In this document: in pieces, positions 11,377-19,704 of the stretch | How positions within the stretch are numbered: position 1 is the stretch's first letter | Layout of the letters: every line of letters starts with the position of its first letter | IMG/VR virus record: IMGVR_UViG_3300031972_000708 | Location: 1 to 28,948 of that record | From: a virus | DNA: 28,948 bases | Direction: 5' to 3' (one strand) | Notes under the pieces: model-generated | Databases searched by the model: none | What the model saw: only the letters and a program-made list of their open reading frames with translations | Told to the model about the DNA's origin: nothing | Program-made: the position numbers and the translations under genes

Positions 11377-11416
11377 ATTATCCCACAATATTGTAGTATT
11401 TGTAAAAACCTGTCAA
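11377..11416 (-). promoter_or_regulatory. minus-strand promoter for the right operon
   Basis: On the minus strand GATAAT (11377-11382) is preceded 18 bases upstream by TTTACA (11401-11406); a perfect TTGACA lies at 11411-11416, 28 bases from GATAAT, and could instead pair with CAATAT at 17 bases. The -10 is preceded by TGTGG, related to the TATGG of the other promoters. Confidence 0.5.
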
Positions 11417-11441
11417 CACTTATTATAATTATCTTTGCAAC

Positions 11442-11457
11442 TTAGACTCATTCTAAA
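11442..11457 (-). promoter_or_regulatory. Irr/ICE-like dyad, copy 2
   Basis: The minus strand reads TTTAGAATGAGTCTAA, one base different from copy 1 at 8198-8213. Similarity extends beyond the dyad: CATTCTAAACTGC on the plus strand is shared exactly, and TxTGCxAC precedes both. It lies 25 bases upstream of TTGACA at 11411-11416. Confidence 0.5.
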
Positions 11458-11465
11458 CTGCGCCC

Positions 11466-11520
11466 CTTGCGCGTTCGCTGCATTTTAGGGGACCCTTGCG
11501 CATTTGCTGCCAAACTTGCG
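11466..11520 (+). repeat. CTTGCG repeat array E
   Basis: Exact copies start at 11466, 11495 and 11515, in GC-rich DNA with related TTCGCTGC and TTTGCTGC words. As at array B, the array follows directly after the dyad repeat and its CTAAACTGC flank. Confidence 0.65.
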
Positions 11521-11634
11521 ACCCTACCCCCGTACCCCGGATTTTGTATAACAGGGGTCCCAATGCCAGCACTATATGCTTGATCTGCAAATAGATATGG
11601 TCTAAAATCGTTTTCACTCTAAAAAGTAAAGGTG

Positions 11635-11657
11635 CAAAATTTTTTATAAAATTTTTT
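11635..11657. promoter_or_regulatory. A/T-tract element before terL
   Basis: Two tracts, AAAATTTTTT, are separated by ATA so that TATAAA lies at 11645-11650, 10 bases before the terL ATG. Such phased A/T tracts bend DNA and could serve as a -10 element, protein binding site or part of the packaging region. No convincing -35 lies 16-18 bases upstream, and no Shine-Dalgarno sequence lies between this element and the ATG. Confidence 0.4.
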
Positions 11658-11660
11658 CGA

Positions 11661-13127
11661 ATGCTAACCCCTGATCAATTAAAAAACTTACCTGAAGATA
11701 CACGCAAAGAATATTTGCAAACATTATTGTTGCTTGATGAAAAGAAAAAAGAACAAGCAATCAAAGATGACTTTCTTGCTTTTGTAAAACACATGTGGCC
11801 AGATTTTATTGAAGGTGAACACCATAAGATAATGGCTGAGAAGTTTAACCGCGTTGCGCGAGGCGAGCTCAAGCGATTAATTATCAATATGGCACCAAGA
11901 CATACAAAATCAGAATTTGCATCTAACTTCTTGCCTGCATGGATGATCGGTAACAAACCTGATCTAAAAATAATCCAAGCAACAAACAACGCGGAACTTG
12001 CAGTACGATTTGGTCGTAAAGCAAAAACGTTAATGGAGCAGGATGACTTTAAAAAAATATTTAATACAAGACTAAGAGAAGATTCTAAAGCTGCAGGTAA
12101 ATGGGAAACGGATCAGGGCGGCGAATATTATGCAGCGGGTGTTGGCGGAAGTATCACGGGCCGTGGAGCGGATTTATTGATTATTGATGACCCGCATTCG
12201 GAACAGGACGCAATGAACATGGCCAGTTACGATCGAGTGTATGAGTGGTATACTTCTGGACCGCGGCAGCGTTTGCAACCTGGAGGCAGGATAATTGTGG
12301 TGATGACTCGTTGGAATGTTGCTGACCTAACTGGTAAATTGATGAAAGCACAAGCAGAACCAAAAGCAGATCAATGGGAAGTGATAGAATTCCCAGCCAT
12401 ACTTCCCAGCGGGAAACCGGTTTGGCCTGGTTATTGGAAGCTCGAAGAACTGGAAGCGGTAAAAGCATCCGTAAGTATACTAAAATGGAATGCACAATAC
12501 CAACAAAATCCGACAGCAGCTGAAGGTAGTATTATAAAACGTGAATGGTGGAACGTGTGGGAGAAAGAAGAATTACCACCACTGCAACATGTTATACAAA
12601 GTTATGATACAGCGTTTATGAAAAAAGAAACTGCTGACTATTCTGCTATTACAACATGGGGCGTATTTACACCAGACGAGGACAGCGGACCGCAGTTAAT
12701 ACTAATTGACATGGTAAAAGACAGATTTGAGTTTCCAGAACTGCGTAGAATAGCAAAAGAACAATACGACTATTGGAAGCCAGAAACGGTGATTGTGGAG
12801 GCAAAAGCATCAGGTTTGCCATTAACCTATGAATTACGTAAACTTGGCATACCAGTTATTAACTTTACACCTAGCAAGGGAAATGATAAACATACTAGAA
12901 TAAACTCGGTTGCACCTTTATTTGAATCTGGTATGATTTGGGCACCAGAAAAAAAATGGGCAGAAGAGGTAATTGAGGAATGCGCTGCATTCCCGCTAGG
13001 CGAACACGATGACTTAGTGGATAGCATGACTCAAGCAGTAATGAGATTTAGACAAGGTGGTTTTGTAGAACATCCCGACGATTACGAAGATGAGCCTTTA
13101 CCACAACAACAAAGGACGTACTATTAA
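11661..13127 (+). CDS. terL: terminase large subunit
   Basis: This 488-aa protein is the ATPase/nuclease of the packaging motor. Residues 78-84 (APRHTKS) are the Walker A-like motif with adenine-proximal residues just before, LLIIDD at 172-177 is Walker B, and VMTRWN at 214-219 is the coupling motif. The C-terminal RNase H-like nuclease shows SYDTA with Asp316, IVEAKASG with Glu380 and HDDLVDS with Asp450, Asp451 and Asp454. Full length for the Terminase_6 type. It packages DNA through the portal at 15193. No Shine-Dalgarno sequence precedes the start. Its stop overlaps the next ATG (TAATG). Confidence 0.95.
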   Translation: MLTPDQLKNLPEDTRKEYLQTLLLLDEKKKEQAIKDDFLAFVKHMWPDFIEGEHHKIMAEKFNRVARGELKRLIINMAPRHTKSEFASNFLPAWMIGNKPDLKIIQATNNAELAVRFGRKAKTLMEQDDFKKIFNTRLREDSKAAGKWETDQGGEYYAAGVGGSITGRGADLLIIDDPHSEQDAMNMASYDRVYEWYTSGPRQRLQPGGRIIVVMTRWNVADLTGKLMKAQAEPKADQWEVIEFPAILPSGKPVWPGYWKLEELEAVKASVSILKWNAQYQQNPTAAEGSIIKREWWNVWEKEELPPLQHVIQSYDTAFMKKETADYSAITTWGVFTPDEDSGPQLILIDMVKDRFEFPELRRIAKEQYDYWKPETVIVEAKASGLPLTYELRKLGIPVINFTPSKGNDKHTRINSVAPLFESGMIWAPEKKWAEEVIEECAAFPLGEHDDLVDSMTQAVMRFRQGGFVEHPDDYEDEPLPQQQRTYY

Positions 13128-15193
13128 TGAAAAAAGAATTACTGAAAAGAATTCTAGGAGGACTTGGTTCTTTATTTAAAGACCGAGGCCAATACTTCAA
13201 TCCAACAAGTCAGAACTTTGGTGAAGTATCAACTCTATTAAAAGGCGCTCCTAAAAACAAAATCGCAACAGACAGACAATTACTAGAAGCTCAAGTCATG
13301 CAACGAATGATGGCTGATCCAAAATATACTTCATTTAGAAAATCAGTATTAGGTGAAACAGCAGAAGACGACGCGTTAGAAAACTTACAAACAATGATCT
13401 TGGGTAAAGACCCTGCAGTGATAAATCCAAATTCTGCACGAGGACGAAAAATGATGAGAGAGATGCAATTCTTTCCAAAACAAAAAGAAGGCATCACTTC
13501 AGCAAAAGCTGTTGAAGAAGAATCAGATAGAATTTTAAAAGCAATGCGTGATATGGAAACACAGTCAAAAAATATGTTGACTGAGTCTACGTTCTTACTT
13601 GACGAACAAAAACTAAAGAACGAAGCAGTTGATATGTTTATGCGTGAAATAGATGACGGCTTTGAGCCAACTGCAGCACTAGAAAGAATGATTAGAAAAA
13701 TTAAATTAGCTAGAACTAAACAAGCAGATGGTGGACGTGTTGGAATGAAGTTTGGAGGATTATCTAGCAAAGGTTTAAACTATTTATTAGATCCAAAACT
13801 AAGACAAGACATAAAAGAATTATTATTAATGAGACCAAAAGCAAACATGGGTATGGACCCAGCTAAAACTGCTGACGTGCAACAAGCTGTAAATGTTATT
13901 AGAGATCCGCGCACAGATCTTGAGCGAATACTAAAAGACAGAGCAGATGGTACAAAAGCTACACCGCTAGACACAATGACAATTCGTGAACTAGAACAAA
14001 TGGTGCAAGACTCACCACGATATACAGACGAACAAAAAGCTGTGTTCTTTAAACTAATTGACAAAGAAAAAATAAGAGCAAATCATTTTTATAATACAGG
14101 TGAAGAATTACCTGATGATATGCTTGAAATGTTATACCAACAAGGCGAAGGTAATTTTAATCAAGGCGGACGTGTGGGTATGGATTCGGGAGGTCATATT
14201 AGTGAAGAAGAGTATAAAGCTATGATGAAAAAAGCAGCCGAACAAAATAGAGAGGACATGGCCCTAGCTGGATTTAAAGCTTTTCAAGAACACGCAAAAA
14301 GACCAATTCAAGTTAATCCACCTCCTCAAGGGTTTTATGGCAACATAAACGAAGACATGTCTAGCTATAATATTGGAAAAGAAATAGCTGATGATTTATA
14401 TTTAAACATGGGTATGTTTGATCCAGATCAAGGAGATCCTTCTTATTTTTTAAGAATAGCAAAACAATTTAACCAAGGCGGACGTGTGGGTATGTTTGCA
14501 GGTGGTAGTTTAATTGGTAAAGGTATTATGGAAGCCGCTAAACTTGCAAAACGTGGTGTAAAACCATTTGGTGCAAAACAAACTTACAAACAAAATGTAA
14601 CAATGAAAGGCGTTTCTGACGATCAATTTGACGAAATATTTAAAAAAGAACTAGCGAAAGTTCCTGACGAGGTTGTAGACCAAGCAACAGCAAGCGGTCT
14701 TAACCAAAGTCTAAGAGAAGCAGAAGCAATAATAACAGGTCAAAAACTTGGTTTGTTAAGTCAACCACAAAGAACAAAAATTGCAACTGCTATGACAAAA
14801 AAAGTTAGTAAACAAATTTATGGAGATAATTCACGTTTTAGCAATGATTATTTAGAATACATGGATGATGTTGTAGGTAGAATGGAAGATATTCTTAAAA
14901 TAGAAAGGTTAGGAGGAGACTTAACACCAAAACCAATTCTTGATGGTACAGAAATAATTGGAGCTGAAATAGATTTTGGTCAATTAACTAATTTAATAAA
15001 AAAACAAAGAAAAGAATCATCTTTAGACTTAATTAAAAAAGGTATTGATAAAGGTCAGATAAATGTAGTAAATCCAAAATCAGCAGACATAATACCATTT
15101 AAACCAAAGACAAAAAAAGCAAACGGTGGTACAGTACCGCCATTAAAAGGCCCAGCGTCAGACGGCATGGGAAGTTTATTTAGGAGAAAATAA
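13127..15193 (+). CDS. large GGRVG-repeat protein between terL and portal
   Basis: This 688-aa protein is mostly helical and Lys/Glu-rich. It contains three copies of a GGRVGM-x2-GG motif at about residues 202, 347 and 451 and a related NGG near the C terminus (KANGGTVPPLKGP). Copies two and three share 21 identical bases. A fourth motif copy is in the protein at 17712. Proteins with such motifs are, to my knowledge, common and uncharacterised in marine phages. Its place between terL and portal, with one-base overlaps on both sides, suggests a virion or head-assembly role, perhaps an internal or ejected protein. Function inferred only from position. Confidence 0.7.
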   Translation: MKKELLKRILGGLGSLFKDRGQYFNPTSQNFGEVSTLLKGAPKNKIATDRQLLEAQVMQRMMADPKYTSFRKSVLGETAEDDALENLQTMILGKDPAVINPNSARGRKMMREMQFFPKQKEGITSAKAVEEESDRILKAMRDMETQSKNMLTESTFLLDEQKLKNEAVDMFMREIDDGFEPTAALERMIRKIKLARTKQADGGRVGMKFGGLSSKGLNYLLDPKLRQDIKELLLMRPKANMGMDPAKTADVQQAVNVIRDPRTDLERILKDRADGTKATPLDTMTIRELEQMVQDSPRYTDEQKAVFFKLIDKEKIRANHFYNTGEELPDDMLEMLYQQGEGNFNQGGRVGMDSGGHISEEEYKAMMKKAAEQNREDMALAGFKAFQEHAKRPIQVNPPPQGFYGNINEDMSSYNIGKEIADDLYLNMGMFDPDQGDPSYFLRIAKQFNQGGRVGMFAGGSLIGKGIMEAAKLAKRGVKPFGAKQTYKQNVTMKGVSDDQFDEIFKKELAKVPDEVVDQATASGLNQSLREAEAIITGQKLGLLSQPQRTKIATAMTKKVSKQIYGDNSRFSNDYLEYMDDVVGRMEDILKIERLGGDLTPKPILDGTEIIGAEIDFGQLTNLIKKQRKESSLDLIKKGIDKGQINVVNPKSADIIPFKPKTKKANGGTVPPLKGPASDGMGSLFRRK
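14162..14494 (+). repeat. 21-base identical repeat pair encoding QGGRVGM
   Basis: Identical copies lie at 14162-14182 and 14474-14494, each followed by a codon run ending in GG. A diverged copy is at 13730-13747. The nucleotide identity, with no silent differences, contrasts with the diverged first copy. Confidence 0.7.
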
Positions 15194-17712
15194 TGGCTAT
15201 AGATAAAGCACTAGAAAACCAACTCAAAGTTCCACAAACAGTCTACGACGAAGAAGTAGAACTAATGGCAGAACAACCACAAGAATTTCAAGAGGGTGGT
15301 GAAGTTGATGTAGAAATGACTGAAGATGGTGGAGCAGAAATAAATTTTGATCCTGCTGCAGAAATGATGACAGGCGCACAAGAGCACGATGCTAACTTAG
15401 CAGATTATTTAGACGAAGGAGTGTTAACTGAAATTGCAGCTGACCTAGAAGAAAATTATGATGAGTATAAAAGCTCAAGAGCAGACTGGGAAGATGCGTA
15501 CACAAAAGGTTTAGACCTGTTAGGTTTTAAATACGAAAACAGATCAGAACCATTCCAAGGTGCATCGGGTGCAACACACCCTGTACTAGCAGAAGCAGTT
15601 ACACAATTTCAATCACTAGCATACAAAGAATTATTACCTGCAGACGGACCTGTAAGAACAAAAGTTGTAGGCATGATAAACGCCGACAGACAAAGACAAG
15701 CAGACAGAGTTAGAGATTACATGAACTATCAAATCATGTGCGAGATGAAAGAGTACGAGCCAGAGTTTGATCAAATGTTATTTAACTTACCGTTGTCAGG
15801 TTCTACATTTAAAAAAGTTTATTACGATGCATCTCTTGGACGTTGTGTGTCTAAGTTTGTACCTGCAGAAGATTTAGTTGTACCATACAACGCAACTTCA
15901 CTAGAAGACGCAGAAGTTATTATTCACACAATTAAAATGTCAGGTAACGAATTGCGTAGACAGCAGTTAGCAGGTTTTTATAAAGACGTTGACATTGGCG
16001 AAGGATCACTGTCAGACACTGGTGATGTAAAAGATACAAAAGATAAAATAGAAGGAACATCAAGAGGCAACAACGAAGAAGTACACACTCTGTTAGAATG
16101 TCACCTTAATTTAGATCTTGAAGGGTTTGAGGACATGAACCCACAGACTGGAGAACCAACAGGACTAAAACTTCCGTACATCGTAACGATTGACGAAGAG
16201 ACAAGCACTGTTCTTGCAGTCAGAAGAAATTTTGAACAAAACAACCCGTCAAAAAGACGTAAAGAATATTTTGTTCATTTCAAATTCCTACCAGGACTCG
16301 GATTTTACGGGTTCGGCCTAATACACATGATAGGCGGTCTATCAAGAACCGCTACAGCTGCGCTAAGACAACTCTTAGACGCCGGCACCTTGTCAAATCT
16401 ACCGGCCGGATTTAAAATGCGAGGCATCCGCGTTAGAGACGAAGCTCAACCGTTGCAGCCGGGAGAGTTCCGTGACGTAGATGCACCTGGTGGAAACCTA
16501 AAAGATGCATTTATGCCGTTACCATTTAACGGTCCTAACCAAACACTATTGTCACTACTAAGTACAGTTGTACAATCCGGTCAGCGGTTCGCGAGCATCG
16601 CTGATATGCAAGTGGGCGACGGCAACCAATCGGCAGCCGTGGGCACTACAGTTGCGCTCTTGGAGCGTGGATCGCGGGTTATGTCAGCTATACACAAGCG
16701 TTTATACGCATCAATGAAAAACGAATTTATGCTTTTGGCTAATTGTTTTGTAACTTACCTGCCACCAGCATACCCATACGACATTGTAGGTGGTAGAAGA
16801 GAGATTTTTGCAGCTGATTTTGACCAAAGAGTCGATATTATACCGATTGCAGACCCAAATATCTTTTCACAGACGCAAAGAATCAGTATTGCGCAATCAG
16901 AATTACAATTAGCACAGTCAAATCCTAAAATGCACAACATTTATCATGCATACAGACACATGTATGAGGCATTAGGGGTCAAAGATATTGATGTTTTACT
17001 ACCACCACCGACTCCACCGCAACCTTTAGACCCTGCAACGGAGAATATTATGGCTTTAGGTGGTAAAAAGTTCCAAGCATTTCCAAAACAAGACCATCAA
17101 GCACACATGAAGTCGCATTTACAGTTTATGGGTACACTTGTGGTTAGAAATAACCCAGCCGCACTTACTGCACTGCAAACAAACTGCATGCAACACATAC
17201 AATTGATGGCACAAGAGCAAATTGAGATGGAATTTGCAGAAGAAATACAAAAAATGCAGATGTTGCAGCAACAGTTACAACAGTTACAACAACAAATGCA
17301 ACAAGACCCACAGGCTATGCAACAGATGCAGCAAAATCCACAAATGATGGAAATACAGAAAACTATGCAAGAAGAAACGCAGAAAATGGAAGCTAGAAAA
17401 GCTGTTTTGATTTCTGAGTTTATGGCTGAGTATGCAGTGGCTGAAAAAGAAGTCTTGAATACTATTGAAAATGATCCATTATTGAAACTTAAGGACAGAG
17501 AGTTAGATTTAAAAGCTCGTGAAAACCAACGTAAAGAAGAAGAGGATGAAAACAAATTAAATCTAGAACGAGCTAAAATGTTACAAAACAGAGAGCTTGC
17601 AGAAGAAAAAATGGAACAAAATGACGACCATCAGAAACTTAGGGCTAGTGTATCACTAGCAAAAGATGGTATAAAGAATATGCAAGCGACAATTAAGTCA
17701 GGGGAATTTTAA
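15193..17712 (+). CDS. portal protein, P22-like
   Basis: This 839-aa protein has TAGGAGAAAATA before its ATG. After an acidic N-terminal extension (EFQEGGEVDVEMTEDGG) it shows LADYLDEGVLTEIAADLEEN, then RADWEDAYTKGLDLLGFKYE and FQGASGATHPVLAEAV, typical of the large portal proteins of P22-type podoviruses. It should form the dodecameric ring that docks terminase and connector. Residues about 675-740 are Gln/Met-rich low complexity (MLQQQLQQLQQQMQQ), followed by a long coiled coil to the C terminus, matching the barrel found in long P22-type portals. Confidence 0.9.
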   Translation: MAIDKALENQLKVPQTVYDEEVELMAEQPQEFQEGGEVDVEMTEDGGAEINFDPAAEMMTGAQEHDANLADYLDEGVLTEIAADLEENYDEYKSSRADWEDAYTKGLDLLGFKYENRSEPFQGASGATHPVLAEAVTQFQSLAYKELLPADGPVRTKVVGMINADRQRQADRVRDYMNYQIMCEMKEYEPEFDQMLFNLPLSGSTFKKVYYDASLGRCVSKFVPAEDLVVPYNATSLEDAEVIIHTIKMSGNELRRQQLAGFYKDVDIGEGSLSDTGDVKDTKDKIEGTSRGNNEEVHTLLECHLNLDLEGFEDMNPQTGEPTGLKLPYIVTIDEETSTVLAVRRNFEQNNPSKRRKEYFVHFKFLPGLGFYGFGLIHMIGGLSRTATAALRQLLDAGTLSNLPAGFKMRGIRVRDEAQPLQPGEFRDVDAPGGNLKDAFMPLPFNGPNQTLLSLLSTVVQSGQRFASIADMQVGDGNQSAAVGTTVALLERGSRVMSAIHKRLYASMKNEFMLLANCFVTYLPPAYPYDIVGGRREIFAADFDQRVDIIPIADPNIFSQTQRISIAQSELQLAQSNPKMHNIYHAYRHMYEALGVKDIDVLLPPPTPPQPLDPATENIMALGGKKFQAFPKQDHQAHMKSHLQFMGTLVVRNNPAALTALQTNCMQHIQLMAQEQIEMEFAEEIQKMQMLQQQLQQLQQQMQQDPQAMQQMQQNPQMMEIQKTMQEETQKMEARKAVLISEFMAEYAVAEKEVLNTIENDPLLKLKDRELDLKARENQRKEEEDENKLNLERAKMLQNRELAEEKMEQNDDHQKLRASVSLAKDGIKNMQATIKSGEF

Positions 17713-18872
17713 TGGATAAGTCAGACATAGCAGGCATACTAGGCTTACTTCTTGGTGGCGCTGGCGGATACTACGGTGGTAAAAGACGTGGTGAACGTGA
17801 AGATAAAAAACTAGCAGACTACTTTGACATGATGAAAGAGTTACAAGGTGGCTCTGATGGCACTACTAATACCGTTCCTGAAGTTGATTTAGGTCCTACA
17901 GAAGCTGTTAAAGTTTTAGACCCAGACTATGGCTACACGGGTGAAACTATGAATATGTTAATAGATAATTTACCTAATACACGGTTTGGTTCTACAGCAG
18001 ATACGTATGATGATCCTTTAGCTGAGTATTTTAGAGATGACGACAAGGCTATAAACACTGAAGACCTAGCTCCTTTGCTAGAACTTGAAGAAAATAATTC
18101 TAGTTTATCAGACATCCCTGTTGACCCCCTTAGTGCCATAATCGGTGCTTTTACAAATCAACCAACATATGAAGACCAAAAATATAACCCTTTTTTTGAA
18201 AATCCAGATGGCACACCTAAAACACAATTTAATGACGGCGGCCGAGTAGGTTTAGCGAACGGCGGTCTAGGTTACTCTTACAAAAATAATATATTCAGCG
18301 CAGATCCAAGCACCGGAATCCCCGCAATTGTAGACGCGGGTGGTGATGATGGTGTTGCTGATGATACGTTTATCGATTTATTTCCAGGTTTGTTTCCTCC
18401 AGTAGAAACGCCAGCAGAAAATATATTGGATACGCCTGTCATGCCTATGGGCGGTGGCGGTGGTGATGGATTTAAATTTGGTGATTTAGATAACTATGGA
18501 ATCAACCCAATGTACGGTGAAGGTTCTGGATATGATCCAGATGACCCAGAAAATAGTTTTTTAGATAAACTTGGTTATGGCTTCTATAGTAACGTAATGA
18601 AACCTGGCGCTATGCTTGCAAAAAAACTTCCTACCCCTATGAACATCGTATCTAATTTACTTGGTGATCAAGATTTTAAACTTTCAGATTTATTCTCAAA
18701 TTTAGACACAGGCAAAGGCGATCCCGATCCAAAACCTGGACCAAAAACACCTTCAGTAAACTCAACAGGTGGTATTGGTGATAAACAGAAAAAATCAGGC
18801 GGAGGCGGAGGCGGAGGATATTCTGGTAAAGGTACAAAGGATCCAGGTGGACAAGAAGCAAGAGGTGTCTAA
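17712..18872 (+). CDS. Gly/Asp-rich hypothetical protein with GGRVG motif
   Basis: The ATG overlaps the portal stop (TAATG). Residues 8-24 (GILGLLLGGAGGYYGGKRR) form a small glycine-zipper-like hydrophobic segment that could insert in a membrane. The middle is acidic and low-complexity; NDGGRVGLANGG lies at about 174-185, a fourth copy of the motif in the 13127 protein. The C terminus is a Gly run (SGGGGGGGYSGKGTKDPGG). Probably a virion or ejection protein that shares processing or binding with the 13127 protein; this is inference. Confidence 0.65.
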   Translation: MDKSDIAGILGLLLGGAGGYYGGKRRGEREDKKLADYFDMMKELQGGSDGTTNTVPEVDLGPTEAVKVLDPDYGYTGETMNMLIDNLPNTRFGSTADTYDDPLAEYFRDDDKAINTEDLAPLLELEENNSSLSDIPVDPLSAIIGAFTNQPTYEDQKYNPFFENPDGTPKTQFNDGGRVGLANGGLGYSYKNNIFSADPSTGIPAIVDAGGDDGVADDTFIDLFPGLFPPVETPAENILDTPVMPMGGGGGDGFKFGDLDNYGINPMYGEGSGYDPDDPENSFLDKLGYGFYSNVMKPGAMLAKKLPTPMNIVSNLLGDQDFKLSDLFSNLDTGKGDPDPKPGPKTPSVNSTGGIGDKQKKSGGGGGGGYSGKGTKDPGGQEARGV

Positions 18873-18875
18873 TCA

Positions 18876-19034
18876 ATGAAAAAAGACGCTAAAATCAGTA
18901 AGGTAATGCGTGAATATAAATCTGGTAAACTTAAATCTGGTAAATCTAAGAAAAAAGTGGTAAACAAAAAACAAGCTATAGCTATCGCGCTCAGCGAAGC
19001 AGGTGTAAAAAAGAAAAAAAGGAGGTCATCATGA
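18876..19034 (+). CDS. DUF6496-like small basic protein
   Basis: This 52-aa ORF starts 3 bases after the previous stop. It reads MKKDAKISKVMREYKSGKLK, then KKKVVNKKQAIAIALSEAGV and a Lys/Arg tail, the pattern I associate with DUF6496 (KVMxEYKxGxLKSG, KQAIAIALSEA). Such proteins are frequent in phages and soil/marine bacteria and have no known function; the charge suggests nucleic-acid binding. The end supplies the GGAGG for the next gene, which it overlaps by 4 bases. Confidence 0.75.
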   Translation: MKKDAKISKVMREYKSGKLKSGKSKKKVVNKKQAIAIALSEAGVKKKKRRSS

Positions 19035-19144
19035 TCGAATCTTTAAAAGAAAAAGTTATGGATAAGTGGGAAGAAACGAGTTGGAAGACAAAACTCATTG
19101 CAGCCGCTATCATCGTAGCAGTAATAATTACAATCATAAAATAA
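19031..19144 (+). CDS. 37-aa single-span membrane protein
   Basis: Preceded by AAAGGAGGTCATC, an excellent ribosome-binding site, and overlapping the gene before by 4 bases. Residues 1-20 are amphipathic (MIESLKEKVMDKWEETSWKT) and 22-36 are a pure Ile/Val/Ala hydrophobic segment ending in Lys. Too short for a classical holin, but its position right before a 3TM holin-like gene suggests a pinholin, antiholin or membrane accessory role. Function not shown. Confidence 0.6.
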   Translation: MIESLKEKVMDKWEETSWKTKLIAAAIIVAVIITIIK

Positions 19145-19147
19145 TTA

Positions 19148-19531
19148 ATGGGACCATTACTCTCACTTCTACCTACGGTATTGAAAACCGGCTCAGCTAT
19201 TTTTGCTAATAAACAAAAAGCAAAGATACTTATGTCGGAGGCTGCTTTATTGCATTCTCAGAAGATGGCCAACGGGGAAGTGGAGTACCAACAAGCGGTA
19301 AGACAATCAAACGACAAAGGATGGAAAGACGAGTTCGTGCTTTTGCTTGTAAGTGCCCCAGTGATTTTATTGATATGGAGTGTCTTTAGTGAGGATCCGG
19401 ACATACAGGCCAAACTGCACATGTTCTTTGAGCAGTTTAATAATCTGCCTTTTTGGTACCAGACGCTATTTGTAGGGGTCGTCGCTAGTATATACGGCCT
19501 CAAGGGAGCCGATATTTTCAAGAAAAAGTAA
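19148..19531 (+). CDS. 3TM holin-like membrane protein
   Basis: This 127-aa protein has an N-terminal amphipathic/hydrophobic stretch (1-20), a middle helix, and two clear hydrophobic spans at about 63-80 (FVLLLVSAPVILLIWSVF) and 102-118 (FWYQTLFVGVVASIYGL), with a Lys-rich C terminus. The order MGPLLSLLPTVLKTG, then GWKDEF and the two spans matches the '3TM holin' family known from gene-transfer-agent and alphaproteobacterial phage clusters. It would open the inner membrane at lysis. No endolysin gene is adjacent. Confidence 0.7.
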   Translation: MGPLLSLLPTVLKTGSAIFANKQKAKILMSEAALLHSQKMANGEVEYQQAVRQSNDKGWKDEFVLLLVSAPVILLIWSVFSEDPDIQAKLHMFFEQFNNLPFWYQTLFVGVVASIYGLKGADIFKKK

Positions 19532-19542
19532 GGGGGACTTAC

Positions 19543-19704
19543 ATGGGGGAAGATAAAACGTGTGATTGTCACACGGAAGAAAAAGTACGTTCGGGGGAAT
19601 GCTGTAAACAAAAAGCTAATCCTCTTGATGAGTTTTGGCATAAACTAGGAGATAAGTATAAAAAATATGTCAGAAGTTATAGACCCAATAAACGTAATAT
19701 ATAA
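19543..19704 (+). CDS. 53-aa Cys-rich small protein
   Basis: The ATG follows TAAGGGGGACTTAC. The N-terminal half has CDCH and, ten residues later, ECC, enough for a zinc-binding knuckle. The second half is Trp/Tyr/Lys-rich (DEFWHKLGDKYKKYVRSYRP). It overlaps the next gene by 38 bases, in a different frame. No family recognised. Confidence 0.55.
   Translation: MGEDKTCDCHTEEKVRSGECCKQKANPLDEFWHKLGDKYKKYVRSYRPNKRNI

Larger units (their letters stand above)
11360..11660. other. 301-base divergent intergenic region
   Basis: No gene is visible. From left to right it holds the minus-strand leader and promoter (11364-11416), the second Irr-like dyad (11442-11457), CTTGCG array E (11466-11520), a GC-rich stretch with CCCC/GGGG runs around 11521-11560, and an AT-rich end with two A4T6-type tracts directly before terL. 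It separates divergent transcription units and is a plausible control or packaging-site region. Confidence 0.6.

Noticed and set aside
13291-17555. Long minus-strand frames opposite the head genes
   Set aside because: Ser/Cys/Ile-rich translations with no start signals, on the opposite strand of well-supported virion genes; they are mirror frames of Lys/Gln-rich coding sequence.
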